NCBI RefSeq assembly: GCF_017052585.1
Contig: NZ_JAFFHZ010000001.1
Span: 4,774,001-4,838,000 of the forward strand
Reading direction: 5' to 3'
Source: Paenibacillus apiarius
GTDB lineage: Bacteria > Bacillota > Bacilli > Paenibacillales > Paenibacillaceae
Length of the DNA: 64,000 nt
The first letter of the stretch is position 1; each line of letters starts with the position of its first letter. A program made the translations under genes and the position numbers. Positions 51,862 to 60,147 of the stretch are shown piece by piece. Below the pieces are notes generated by a model, which was not told where the DNA came from, did not search any database, and worked only from the letters and a program-made list of their open reading frames with translations.

Positions 51862-52416
51862 ATGAGAAAGAAGATTGAGAAGGAGCATGCGGGTGAACAG
51901 CAATTGCCAAGATTGGGCGTTGCTCCTTACTTGGAGCTTATGAGGAACACCGCTTCTGAGGATACCAATCAAGCATCAGCTCATATGGGGTTACTGCTGC
52001 TGTGGATTGGCGATAACATCCAGGATATGATGGATTTGAACCTGTCTTCTTTTGGAATTACAGAAAGCAAGCTGGATCTGTTGCTGCTGCTGATTCTGCA
52101 TCCAGATAAAGAGGTGATTACCCCTTCATCTATCGCAGCTCGGCTTGGAATCCGGCGCGCTTCGGCAACGGCTCTGCTCGATTGGCTGGAGAAACGAAAC
52201 TGGATCGAACGTCAGCCGAATGAAAACAATCGTCGTATGGTTCATGTCCGCATTACGCCAGAAGGCCGTAATCTGGTCGATCAGATACTGCCGACTTTTT
52301 GGTCAACTTGCGAGTCATTCATCAGTGATTTGGAGGTGGAGGAGCAAGCGGTGCTGAAGAAAATTGTAATGAAGCTCAATGAAAGCTTAGAGAGAAGGTT
52401 GGGCGTGGGTAGATAA
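51862..52416 (+). CDS. MarR-family transcriptional regulator
   Basis: 184 aa. Winged-helix core about residues 65-160: ITESKLDLLLLLILHPDKEVITPSSIAARLGI and RRASATALLDWLEKRNWIERQPNENNRRMVHVRITPEG. A long N-terminal tail (about 50 aa) contains a helical arm. It precedes the MFS gene by about 70 bases, with a second operator in the gap, so it probably autorepresses and controls the exporter. Confidence 0.93.
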   Translation: MRKKIEKEHAGEQQLPRLGVAPYLELMRNTASEDTNQASAHMGLLLLWIGDNIQDMMDLNLSSFGITESKLDLLLLLILHPDKEVITPSSIAARLGIRRASATALLDWLEKRNWIERQPNENNRRMVHVRITPEGRNLVDQILPTFWSTCESFISDLEVEEQAVLKKIVMKLNESLERRLGVGR

Positions 52417-52433
52417 ATTTTTTAACATTATAA

Positions 52434-52446
52434 TTAGATTATCTAA
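52434..52446 (+). promoter_or_regulatory. Second MarR-type operator, before the MFS gene
   Basis: TTAGAT-T-ATCTAA lies 40 bases before the MFS start, in the marR-MFS gap. The half-sites are identical to those of the site at 51830. A repressor bound at both sites would control marR and the exporter together. Confidence 0.82.
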
Positions 52447-52485
52447 CTATCGTCGTTTGAAAACTTGAAAAGTAGAGGTGTTATC

Positions 52486-53700
52486 ATGACTCAGTTGAGC
52501 AATCAATCCGCTGTGCGCCGAAACTACTCACTGATGACAGCGGTGCTGTGCTGGTCGGGAATGGCGGTCATGTGCAGCTTGTACGTAACCATTCCCCTGA
52601 TTTCCGTTTTTGCTACTACATTTGGCATTACCACTACACACGCTGCGGCGACAGGCAGTATTTTTTCACTCGGCTTTGCCGTGGGATGCCTGATTTATGG
52701 CGCGCTGTCTGATAAATATGGCCGCAAGAGGGTAATAGTTATCGGACTTATCGCCTTAACCATTATCTCATTGCTGCTCGGAATGGTTCACAGCTTGACA
52801 TGGCTTATTGTTCTAAGGGGACTGCAGGGGGCGGCTGCGGCGACATTTTCTCCGGTTGCTTTGGCCTATGCGGTAGAGATGTTTCCAGCAGAGAAGCGGG
52901 TAACCACCATCGGATTTATCAGCACTGGATTCCTGGTTGCGGGAATTGTCGGCCAGGTCATCAGCGGTCTCATCAGTCAGCAATATGGATGGAACGCTAT
53001 CTTCCATCTGCTTGCAGCCGTGTATGCAGTTACTTCGCTTCTAGTACTGTGGCTGTTGCCGAAGGGAGAAATACATCAAGCGCATGCCAACGTGTGGGAA
53101 CCCATCAAGCACATCGGAAAGGTATTTAGCCAGAAAAATCTAGTACTGAGTTATCTGGTGGCGCTTGTGCTGCTAATGTCTTTTGTAAGTATGTATTCTG
53201 TGCTAGGCACTTATCTGAGCGGTCCAACGTTCGGGCTGGGCGAGCAGGAAATTTTATACGTTCGTTCGATTGGAGTGCTTGGCATGCTGATTTCCCCGTT
53301 TGCAGGCCGGCTCGCCAATCGGTTTGGTGTACGATCCGTGTTGCGGGGCGGCTTGACTCTGGCTATACTTGGACTCTCTTCATTGGGCTTCATATCCAGC
53401 CTGCCGCTACTGGTGGTAATGAGCTTAATCTTTGTAGCGGGGATTGCGCTTGCCGTTCCTTCATTGGTCGCGCTCGTTGGCCAATTGGGCGGGAAATCGC
53501 GCGGTATAGCGGTGTCGGTGTATACTTTTGTCCTGTTTGCAGGAACGAGCTTAGGCCCAATTTTGTCCATTCAATTCATGAAGGCAGGCAGTTTTGGGAT
53601 TACCTTTCTTTTGCTTGCGCTCGTGCTCGGCATTGGTTTGCTTGCAGCTTGTTTGATTCATCGGGAAACGTCGATGGAGATCACATCTGAAGTGCGCTAA
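52486..53700 (+). CDS. MFS-family drug exporter (DHA1-type)
   Basis: 404 aa with 12 predicted helices. The loop 2-3 motif GALSDKYGRKRVIVIGL (DRxGR[RK] type) and the helix-5 motif C-like FISTGFLVAGIVGQVISG support drug-proton antiport. ATG 52486 follows GTAGAGGTG; an upstream in-frame TTG at 52465 is unlikely. Neighbouring MarR and operator sites indicate induction by a substrate of the pump. Confidence 0.93.
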   Translation: MTQLSNQSAVRRNYSLMTAVLCWSGMAVMCSLYVTIPLISVFATTFGITTTHAAATGSIFSLGFAVGCLIYGALSDKYGRKRVIVIGLIALTIISLLLGMVHSLTWLIVLRGLQGAAAATFSPVALAYAVEMFPAEKRVTTIGFISTGFLVAGIVGQVISGLISQQYGWNAIFHLLAAVYAVTSLLVLWLLPKGEIHQAHANVWEPIKHIGKVFSQKNLVLSYLVALVLLMSFVSMYSVLGTYLSGPTFGLGEQEILYVRSIGVLGMLISPFAGRLANRFGVRSVLRGGLTLAILGLSSLGFISSLPLLVVMSLIFVAGIALAVPSLVALVGQLGGKSRGIAVSVYTFVLFAGTSLGPILSIQFMKAGSFGITFLLLALVLGIGLLAACLIHRETSMEITSEVR

Positions 53701-53857
53701 TGGGAAATATTCGTTCATTAAACAGGCTCGGATTCCTTCAATCGGGTTTTCCATTTAGCAATTGATTGGAAATCACAATAAATGTGACATGAAACAATTG
53801 GAGATATTATAATCAATTCATGAAGTGAGGGAATCAACTTTCAAAGGAGAAATCTTT

Positions 53858-54103
53858 ATGACAAAAGGTAAAGACGAAGTCTTGGGTGGCTTGCAGTTGA
53901 ATAAGAATGCACCGGAAAGTGATCTTCCGGCCGGGTTAGCCAAGCCGGCACGACGGGCACTCACCGGGGCTGGATACGTGCGGCTTGAGCAGTTCACGAA
54001 GCTCAGCGAGGCAGAGGTTCTGGGATTGCATGGCATGGGCCCAAAAGCGCTGGATCAGATCCGTCGCGCCCTTGCCGCGAAGGGCCAATCGTTCGCCGAA
54101 TGA
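53858..54103 (+). CDS. Helix-hairpin-helix (RNA polymerase alpha-CTD-like) small protein
   Basis: 81 aa. LPAGLAKPARRALTGAGYVRLEQFTKLSEAEVLGLHGMGPKALDQIRRALA (residues about 24-74) is the alpha-CTD/HhH fold: two helices, then GMGPKAL as the nucleic-acid-binding hairpin. Such stand-alone domains are common in Bacillales and bind DNA non-specifically. AAAGGAGAAA precedes the ATG. A terminator follows. Confidence 0.9.
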   Translation: MTKGKDEVLGGLQLNKNAPESDLPAGLAKPARRALTGAGYVRLEQFTKLSEAEVLGLHGMGPKALDQIRRALAAKGQSFAE

Positions 54104-54183
54104 AATAAAGTTTGAAGCCCGCTTTTGCTCCATTATTTTAAACACTTTGGTACCTGTTTGGATGGATAAGCCAGGAGATTTAG

Positions 54184-54222
54184 GCTGCAGATGAACGCTT
54201 TGTTCATTTGCGGCTTTTTTTG
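54184..54222 (+). terminator. Terminator after the HhH gene
   Basis: GCTGCAGATGAAC pairs with GTTCATTTGCGGC (wobble and one mismatch), followed by TTTTTTT. Confidence 0.85.
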
Positions 54223-54243
54223 TTAATAAGGGAGGAATAACAT

Positions 54244-54828
54244 ATGCAATTAAATGGCGGTTGGTCAGAGGACATGATTTCATATGATTTATCGACTGAA
54301 TATTCCATCCACCGGGGGGAGCCTGAAGTATGGGGAAATTATTGTTCAGTGTATTATAACATGCCACTATAATGGATTTTTTAGAGAAGAAGGCTACAAT
54401 GCTCCGCATAGACACTCCTTTTGGATCTATAAAGCAGATTGCAGAATAGGCGGGGTTACGATGGCGCCTAATCGAATATACCATTTATTTTTTATCCCTC
54501 CGTTCAACGATGCATTTGAGGTGTTGAAATTACTTGAAAAGACGTTATTGCAATGGTCGGATAAAACTCAATATATAAAAGCTTTTGAGGTCCTTCCCGA
54601 TCAAGTTCATTTATTTGCGCGGGCAGGCTTCTGGCCGGATGAGTTCAGATGCCGTTGGATGCAGCGGCTAGGAGAAAAAAACGTTCCATCGAAGATTTCA
54701 TCCCAACCGATGCGATTCTAAGGCTGTATATGATGGAAGGCAATGATGCCGAGTCTGTTTATTTTAATCTCGGGTTTGTTCCTGGAGTACAGGAGATACA
54801 AAATATGTATATTCCTCCGAAGGCATAG
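54244..54828 (+). pseudogene. GNAT acetyltransferase with at least two frame breaks
   Basis: ATG 54244 opens MQLNGGWSEDMISYDLS...GEPEVWGNYCSVYYNMPL and stops at about 54372. A second frame continues the same protein (FFREEGYNAPHRHSFWIYKADC...GGVTMAPNRIYHLFFIPPF...FEVLPDQVHLFARAGFWPDE). Near 54680 a third frame supplies KRSIEDFIPTDAIL...NLGFVPGVQEIQ, ending at 54828. The chained translation matches a known Bacillus GNAT-type family. Two frame changes make it inactive. Confidence 0.8.
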
Positions 54829-54910
54829 TACTCGTGTTCGAATCAAACTAAAGTGTGATGCGCATGGCATCAAAACGACAGGAATTTAGGGAGAATTAAC
54901 ATTAAATTTT

Positions 54911-55257
54911 CTAGTACATATAATTTTCATAGTACCATACTCCAATAAAAAAAATGATTCCAATGATAAAAATAAGTGCAAATAGAGAAATGAGAACTAT
55001 CAATAGTCCTTTTCCAATCCTTTTGCCCGTCTTCTTATTACGATTCCCCGCTCAGGCCCGAGACCGACACAAAAGAAGTCCATGCAGCTTTTATGGGAAG
55101 GAGCGGGGCCGCCGTTCACATCGGCCCATATGATGCTGCCTGCCGCCATGACGAGCGCGTCATAGCTTAAGGTATGCTGACTTCCTGATGTATCCATGTA
55201 TATCAGCTGCCGCTTCTGGCCACTCTCCCAAATGTTCAGGCAGCATGACTTGTGCAA
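54911..55257 (-). pseudogene. Minus-strand remnant: oxidoreductase-like fragment joined to a hydrophobic tail
   Basis: Minus-strand ORF 55000-55257 has SYDALVMAAGSIIWADVNGG, an NADH-dehydrogenase-like fragment. Continuing past its stop in the next frame gives KRIGKGLLIVLISLFALIFI and IGIIFFIGVWYYENYMY, ending at 54911. Neither part is a complete gene. A single gene with a frameshift, or two fused fragments, would both fit. Confidence 0.4.
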
Positions 55258-55418
55258 TTTGTTACAATATCTCCATAAAGGAAGATTGTAAACGCCGGGG
55301 AGGAATGATATCTTTAAGTGGCAGGATGAGTTATCGATATCTCATTTTACATTTCGTGATAGTATGTGTTTTCACAAATAGAAAATCATGAACAGCATGG
55401 ACAAAGGAGCGAGTAGAT

Positions 55419-56345
55419 ATGCAACACAACGGGTTACATGGCATCGTCCCTCCAGTTATTACGGCAGTCAATTCATCCGGAGCTTTGGATCGGCCGGGCA
55501 TGGGCCGCATGATCGATCATTTGATCGCCTCCGGCGTGCACGGATTGTTTTTCCTCGGTTCGGCGGGGGAATGCTTCCATCTCTCGAAGGAGCTCAGACA
55601 AGAGGTTGCGGAGTTCGTCGTGTCGCATGTGAATGGGCGCCTGCCGGTGCTGATCGGCGTCGGTTCGACGAGCACGGCGGAAGCAGTGGATTACGGCAAG
55701 CATGCGGAGGCCATCGGGGCGGACGGGGTGGTTGTCATCAACCCGTATTTTGCGAAGCTGAGCGACGAGCTGTTGTTCCGCCATTATGCGGATATTGCGG
55801 AGGCCGTCAGTGTGCCGATCTACATCTATAATTTCCCGGCGCTGACGGGGCAGGACGTGAAGGTGGATCTGGTCAAGGATCTGGCCTTGACGTACCCGAA
55901 CATCGTCGGCATCAAAGAGACGGTCGACCGCGTAGAGCCGATTCTGGAAGCTATCGCGAAGGTGAAGAGCGTGCGTCCGGATTTTCAGGTGTTCGCGGGT
56001 TATGATCATCATTTGTTGGAGACGCTCATTGCCGGCGGGGACGGAGTTGTTCCGGCGAGCGCCAACTTCGCGCCGCATCTGACGTGCGGGCTGTATGACG
56101 CTTACCGGCGCAGCGATTTTGCGATGGTCCAGGAGCTGCAGCGGAAGCTGTTCCGCGTCGTTACCGAGGTGTATGCGGTGGACACGCCGTTCTTCAATGT
56201 GCTTAAGGAAGCGGTCCGTGCCACTGGAGTGGATATTCCGACCGATGTGTTGCCCCCGGCGCGCTCGCTGTCGCAGGAGAAGAAGGCGGAGCTCGAACGT
56301 TTGTTGAAAAAATATGATCTGATTCGGATTATCCAGCACGCTTGA
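55419..56345 (+). CDS. Dihydrodipicolinate synthase/N-acetylneuraminate lyase-family aldolase
   Basis: 308 aa TIM-barrel class I aldolase. Key residues: IYIYNFPALTG (catalytic Tyr), GIKETVD (Schiff-base Lys, about residue 167) and LPVLIGVGSTSTAEAV (substrate loop). GLFFLGSAGECFHLSKEL carries a GxxGE motif rather than the GTTGE of true DapA, so another keto-acid sugar is a likely substrate. AAAGGAGCG precedes the ATG. No operon partner is visible. Confidence 0.9.
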   Translation: MQHNGLHGIVPPVITAVNSSGALDRPGMGRMIDHLIASGVHGLFFLGSAGECFHLSKELRQEVAEFVVSHVNGRLPVLIGVGSTSTAEAVDYGKHAEAIGADGVVVINPYFAKLSDELLFRHYADIAEAVSVPIYIYNFPALTGQDVKVDLVKDLALTYPNIVGIKETVDRVEPILEAIAKVKSVRPDFQVFAGYDHHLLETLIAGGDGVVPASANFAPHLTCGLYDAYRRSDFAMVQELQRKLFRVVTEVYAVDTPFFNVLKEAVRATGVDIPTDVLPPARSLSQEKKAELERLLKKYDLIRIIQHA

Positions 56346-56525
56346 CAGGGCAGTTCGTGCTCGGCTATCTCCGACAAAAATGGGACGATCCGTTGCAGCC
56401 TGAAAAGCCAGACCCGTACAAGCGGGATGGGGGCGCAACGGGTCGTATTTGGTTGATCCGGGGGGCTACGCCAAGATGTGGCGGCATGCTGGGATTTTCG
56501 TGCGCTGGGAGTCAATAATTAATTT

Positions 56526-56897
56526 TCAATTGTACAATATGACTAATATGCTGAGTATCAAAGCAGCCAATACTAAGTGTTGAACTGCGCCCTCATCAAG
56601 TGACTGACAATCGCTGAAGTTAACTTCATCCTTCATATGGCCGAAGAACGATTCCATGGATGCATTGTCCCAACAAGTACCCCTGCGTGACATGGATTGC
56701 ATAAAGCCATTAGTAATCCGGCGCCTTACTTTGGGATGGGTATAATGCATGTCCTGATCGGAGTGAATGATGGCTTCAGGATGTATGTTGCCATCAAGCC
56801 GTTCCAGTAGTCGCTCAAAATTTCGTTCGACATGAGATAATTCCAGCGTAGAGGAGACACATTCGACAAGGATCTGTTTTGTCGCACCATCCTTCAC
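56526..56897 (-). mobile_element. IS3-family transposase C-terminal fragment
   Basis: 123 codons of the DDE integrase core of an IS150/IS3-type OrfB: IHSDQDMHYTHPKVRRRI (second Asp) and SRRGTCWDNASMESFFGHMKDE (catalytic Glu). The first Asp region, OrfA and the terminal inverted repeats are absent. It is a decayed insertion between the DapA-type gene and the lipoprotein gene. It could explain the loss of flanking genes. Confidence 0.85.
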
Positions 56898-56956
56898 GCA
56901 GGAGAGAAACGCCCGCTGCTAGATCTAGGGGCCCGCCAACATTTTAACGGAAATAT

Positions 56957-56994
56957 ACGCTAAGCCCTCGATCATGTCCGGCTTGGCGTTTTTT
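56957..56994. terminator. Hairpin terminator downstream of the IS fragment
   Basis: ACGCTAAGCC (56957-56966) pairs with GGCTTGGCGT (56980-56989) with one wobble, then TTTTTC. The rest of 56995-57104 has no gene. Confidence 0.75.
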
Positions 56995-57104
56995 CTTACG
57001 TCTGGAAGGCCAGGATTGACGAGGCGGCAACATGCACGAAAAGGCACCGTTTGCCGCTTCGTTTCCAAAGAGCGGTATTACAAGATTTGCACGTTATTCA
57101 CCCG

Positions 57105-57767
57105 TTATTTAACCGTTATATTCCCGGATGCCGTCTTAATCTGTAAATTAAATGAACCATCCCCTGTCCGGCCCTCTGTTTTTCGACTGGTTTGCTGACG
57201 ATTTTCCAATGGAATAGCAACGGATCGTCTCCCGCTGCCAGTCTGAAGAAGCCATTGAACGTTGGAATCTGTGTTTTCCAGTTTTAAAAGCACATTGCCG
57301 CTTTTTACAGAAACTTTGATTTCATTCGTTATTTCTGTATAATCCAGCGATATATTCCCGCTTTTTCCTCTGATGTCAAGCTCCTCTGCATGTAAATCAT
57401 TAATATTGACATGTCCGGAAGAGCCGTCAACAATTATTTTGCCCTCATAACCTATTGGTACGCGAATGAAAAGCTCAGGCATTTGCCCGATATTCAACAC
57501 GCGACGTACATCGCTCTTCAAGCGGATTTTAAGATTGCGCCTTCCTTTATCGAATAGGACCCCCGGTCCATTGTCGTACATCAGCAAGGAGGCTTCAAGC
57601 TCAGCGACATCAGCTGTACTTACATGCACCGTTGTGCTTCCATGATCAATATGGATTGTATCTATGCCGTACAGCGACATCATTTGCAAATCTTCGATCT
57701 CATTGTGACCGCACGCGCTAATAGAAAATATGCAGATCAACAATAGGCAGCCGTAAAACTTCTTCAC
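57105..57767 (-). CDS. DUF4097-like lipoprotein
   Basis: 220 aa. Lipobox FSISACG with Cys near residue 19. The mature part is a repetitive beta-strand ladder: IDGSSGHVNINDLHAEELDIRGKSGNISLD, then VKSGNVLLKLENTDSNVQ, and TASGNITVK. This SG-N-I/V repeat is typical of DUF4097/GIN-type putative adhesins that form beta-helices. The function in general is unknown; many sit beside ECF sigma or regulator genes. It is divergent from the MerR unit. Confidence 0.85.
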   Translation of the reverse strand: MKKFYGCLLLICIFSISACGHNEIEDLQMMSLYGIDTIHIDHGSTTVHVSTADVAELEASLLMYDNGPGVLFDKGRRNLKIRLKSDVRRVLNIGQMPELFIRVPIGYEGKIIVDGSSGHVNINDLHAEELDIRGKSGNISLDYTEITNEIKVSVKSGNVLLKLENTDSNVQWLLQTGSGRRSVAIPLENRQQTSRKTEGRTGDGSFNLQIKTASGNITVK

Positions 57768-57866
57768 TCCATCACCTCAGTTTCGTTATAAGAATTAGTA
57801 TATAAGATTACGCAACGTCACTTTCAAGTTTCATGAACAAAAAGCGCAGCAAGTAATAAAAAAAGC

Positions 57867-57897
57867 TTGAAAATGACGCGGCGTCATTTTGTATAAT
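57867..57897 (+). promoter_or_regulatory. MerR-type promoter with 19-bp spacer
   Basis: TTGAAA (57867-57872) and TATAAT (57892-57897) are separated by 19 bases, the MerR-family spacing. A perfect dyad, AAAATGACGC-G-GCGTCATTTT (57870-57890), fills the spacer, so the regulator encoded two genes downstream should bind and bend it. Confidence 0.9.
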
Positions 57898-57959
57898 CAA
57901 GTTTGGTGAAGATCCCCCTTATTCAGGAGGGAAATAATTGCACAAAGGGGAGGATGGCT

Positions 57960-58100
57960 GTGAAGAAAGGAGATATCATTATATATGGATGTGTGATTGT
58001 GGGGGCGGGGATTGGACTTATGATTAACCATACGTTTCCCGCGGTATTGGTAGGTCTTGGGGCAGGCTATTTGATTAAGTATGCATTATATAAGGAATAA
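57960..58100 (+). CDS. Small membrane protein (46 aa) in the MerR unit
   Basis: 46 aa from GTG 57960, with AAAGGGGAGG seven bases upstream. Two hydrophobic stretches (IIIYGCVIVGAGIGLMI and TFPAVLVGLGAGYLI) make it nearly all membrane, with Lys at both ends. No family is recognised. It is the first gene after the MerR-type promoter and 26 bases before the merR start, so it is co-expressed with it. Confidence 0.7.
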   Translation: MKKGDIIIYGCVIVGAGIGLMINHTFPAVLVGLGAGYLIKYALYKE

Positions 58101-58126
58101 CGTGGTGTCGTTGGAGGTATTCAAAA

Positions 58127-58903
58127 ATGATTCACATAAAAAAAGTTGCGAAGCAGACCAACATTACGGTCAGAACACTTCGGTATTACGATCAAATCGG
58201 GTTGTTGGCCTCTTCTTCCAAAACAGAGGGCGGGCACCGGCTATATTCTGAAGATGACCTCAAGAAGCTTCAGCAAATTCAATTTTTAAAGGGCATGGGG
58301 TATGGATTGCAAGATATCAAGGATATGCTCACTGACCCCAAATGGAATTGGTCAAGGGGGTTGAAAAATCAACTGACTTTTATATTGGAGGAGCAAGCAA
58401 GATTAAAGGAAATCGAGCTATCTCTGCGCGGGTTATTAAATGGCCTTGCAGTAGAAGGCGGCGATGAAGAACTGGCAATTCAAAAGCTTATTCAGTTGTC
58501 CAATCAGGATGAAAAGAGGCTGAAGTTGTTCAGGGACAGCATGTTCAATGACATGGAGCTTGAGCTTTGGACAAGATTGCCGAACATGAATGATGAACAT
58601 CCCGAATCGATGGAATGGATTGCTCTGATTGGTCAAATTACCAAATGTTATGCGAATAAGGAACCTTCGTCACCACGTGTGCAAAATATTATAAGGCGCA
58701 TGCTGGAAAAGCAAAGGGAAGAATTTAAAGATGAGGACGAGTTTATTAATAAATTATGGGATTTGAGGAAATCGCCCGCGGCGTCCGAGAAACTGGGGCT
58801 TTATCCTATCAAAAAGGAAGTTCTTGATTTTATGGAGCGTGCATATGAGATTTTTATGTCCACCGTTCCGGACAGTTCCACCAAGCAAGGAGGAAAATCG
58901 TGA
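58127..58903 (+). CDS. MerR-family regulator with C-terminal TipA-like helical domain
   Basis: 258 aa. Winged-helix HTH: IKKVAKQTNITVRTLRYYDQIGLL and RLYSEDDLKKLQQIQFLKGMGYGLQDI. A dimerisation coiled coil (about 80-115) precedes a ligand domain of about 130 residues with no Cys-cluster, so organic-ligand rather than metal sensing is likely. It overlaps the transporter gene by four bases (GTGA). It probably autoregulates the promoter at 57867. Confidence 0.93.
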   Translation: MIHIKKVAKQTNITVRTLRYYDQIGLLASSSKTEGGHRLYSEDDLKKLQQIQFLKGMGYGLQDIKDMLTDPKWNWSRGLKNQLTFILEEQARLKEIELSLRGLLNGLAVEGGDEELAIQKLIQLSNQDEKRLKLFRDSMFNDMELELWTRLPNMNDEHPESMEWIALIGQITKCYANKEPSSPRVQNIIRRMLEKQREEFKDEDEFINKLWDLRKSPAASEKLGLYPIKKEVLDFMERAYEIFMSTVPDSSTKQGGKS

Positions 58904-59555
58904 GCAATGAGTTACTGCTGATGATTGGCGGGTTAGCCCTGATGGATACCCTCAGTCCAGCTACGCTGGGGGTAACGGCCTATTTGCTATTAACTGAGAA
59001 AGAACGACTGAGTTCCCGACTAATGATTTATTTATTGACAGTCGCCGGATTTTACTTTTTAGTTGGCGTAGCGCTCAAATTGGGACTTGGTGTAATTTTA
59101 GAGGCGTTCTCCACAGTTTTTCAAAATCGTATAGTAAGTTGGGTCATGCTCATTATTGGGGGGGTTTGTTTATCGCGAGCTTCTACGTTCCCCAAAGTGA
59201 AAAATCGGAATTGCCCAGACCCCGGTCAAAAAGTAAAGCAGCGATGGTGGCATTGGGATTCACAACATCAATCATTGAAGTGGGTACAGCCTTCCCCTAT
59301 TTTGCGGCAATCGGCCTTATGACGACTTCTGATTTAGCGCTGTACCAGTGGTTTCCTCTGTTGGCGGCTTATAATGTCGTAATGGTGCTGCCGCCATTGA
59401 TTGTGTACGTGCTGCACGTGCTGTTTGGTCACGCGATGCAAAGACCATTGGAAAGCCTTCGGCTTAAAATCGCCAAGCATTCGGGTTCGGCGCTTTCGTG
59501 GGTCATGTGTATCGTTGGACTGCTTTTGATTTTCAATAGCCTTGACTATTTGTAA
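58900..59555 (+). pseudogene. GAP-type membrane transporter split by a frameshift at a G7 tract
   Basis: GTG 58900 opens MSNELLLMIGGLALMDTLSP, the GAP-family membrane protein, to GGVCLSRASTF. From about 59155, LFIASFYVPQSEKSE..., ending LIFNSLDYL, continues in another frame to 59555. The shift sits at GGGGGGG (59158-59164); eight G would restore one frame of about 218 aa with six helices. The frame conservation on both sides argues for a recent or phase-variable event, or a sequencing error. GAP proteins export small molecules such as glycolipid precursors in mycobacteria; the function here is unknown. Confidence 0.8.
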
Positions 59556-60147
59556 GTATTTGCAGCAGGTTTGGCGGCAGCGGCTAAGGTGGCATTGTTC
59601 GTTCAGGAACCGGTGCTGCTCATTCGCGCTGCCGGAACGTCCAACTCAATAAAAGAGCCACAACAAAGCGGAAAGCACGACGAGTCGTTGAAACGGTTGG
59701 CCGAGGTGATGCGATCTGCCCTGAAGCATCGCAAAGCGAGTGGGCGAGTATGATGGGAGTTACGCATTGTTCGATTTTGCTCCGTTACTCTTGTTCCGGA
59801 TCGATAGGCTCCAGCAGCTCACTCACTAATTATGCTTCAGGAGCAGGATGCCCGGTTGGTCTGGGACTGTCACCCGGACCAGCTTTCCCCTTCAATGCGC
59901 CAAAGTACAGCTCGATCAGGGCAAGGTTACGTCATCGGTCGCCGCCCAAGCCGACATTCCCCTTTGTAGGGAAATCGGCTTTTTTCTATGCCAATCAACT
60001 TGAACAGGGATTGACGGAGTGAATATTCAGTAATAACATATAACACATCATTTCTATAGGGAAAACACCTATTATGCTGCCACAGCCCTGTCTTTAGATT
60101 AGACTCTGCAAATATAGAAACACGATGAAGCGGAAGGAGACTGCGCA
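59556..60147. other. Intergenic stretch with one terminator
   Basis: About 590 bases with no supported gene; the short plus-strand ORFs have no ribosome site or conserved motif. A terminator-like hairpin (AAGCCGA 59948-59954, TCGGCTT 59975-59981, then T's) is present. Confidence 0.5.

Noticed and set aside
55473-56438. 321-codon minus-strand ORF opposite the DapA-family gene
   Set aside because: Antisense shadow rich in Arg/His with no family resemblance; the plus strand has the catalytic Tyr and Lys motifs and a good ribosome site.
57953-57959. Start of the small membrane protein at ATG 57954 or further upstream at GTG 57903
   Set aside because: The AAAGGGGAGG site sits directly before ATG 57954, leaving no spacer, while GTG 57960 has a seven-base gap.
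59571-60022. Two short plus-strand ORFs after the GAP-type gene
   Set aside because: No ribosome sites, no motif, and one runs across a terminator hairpin.
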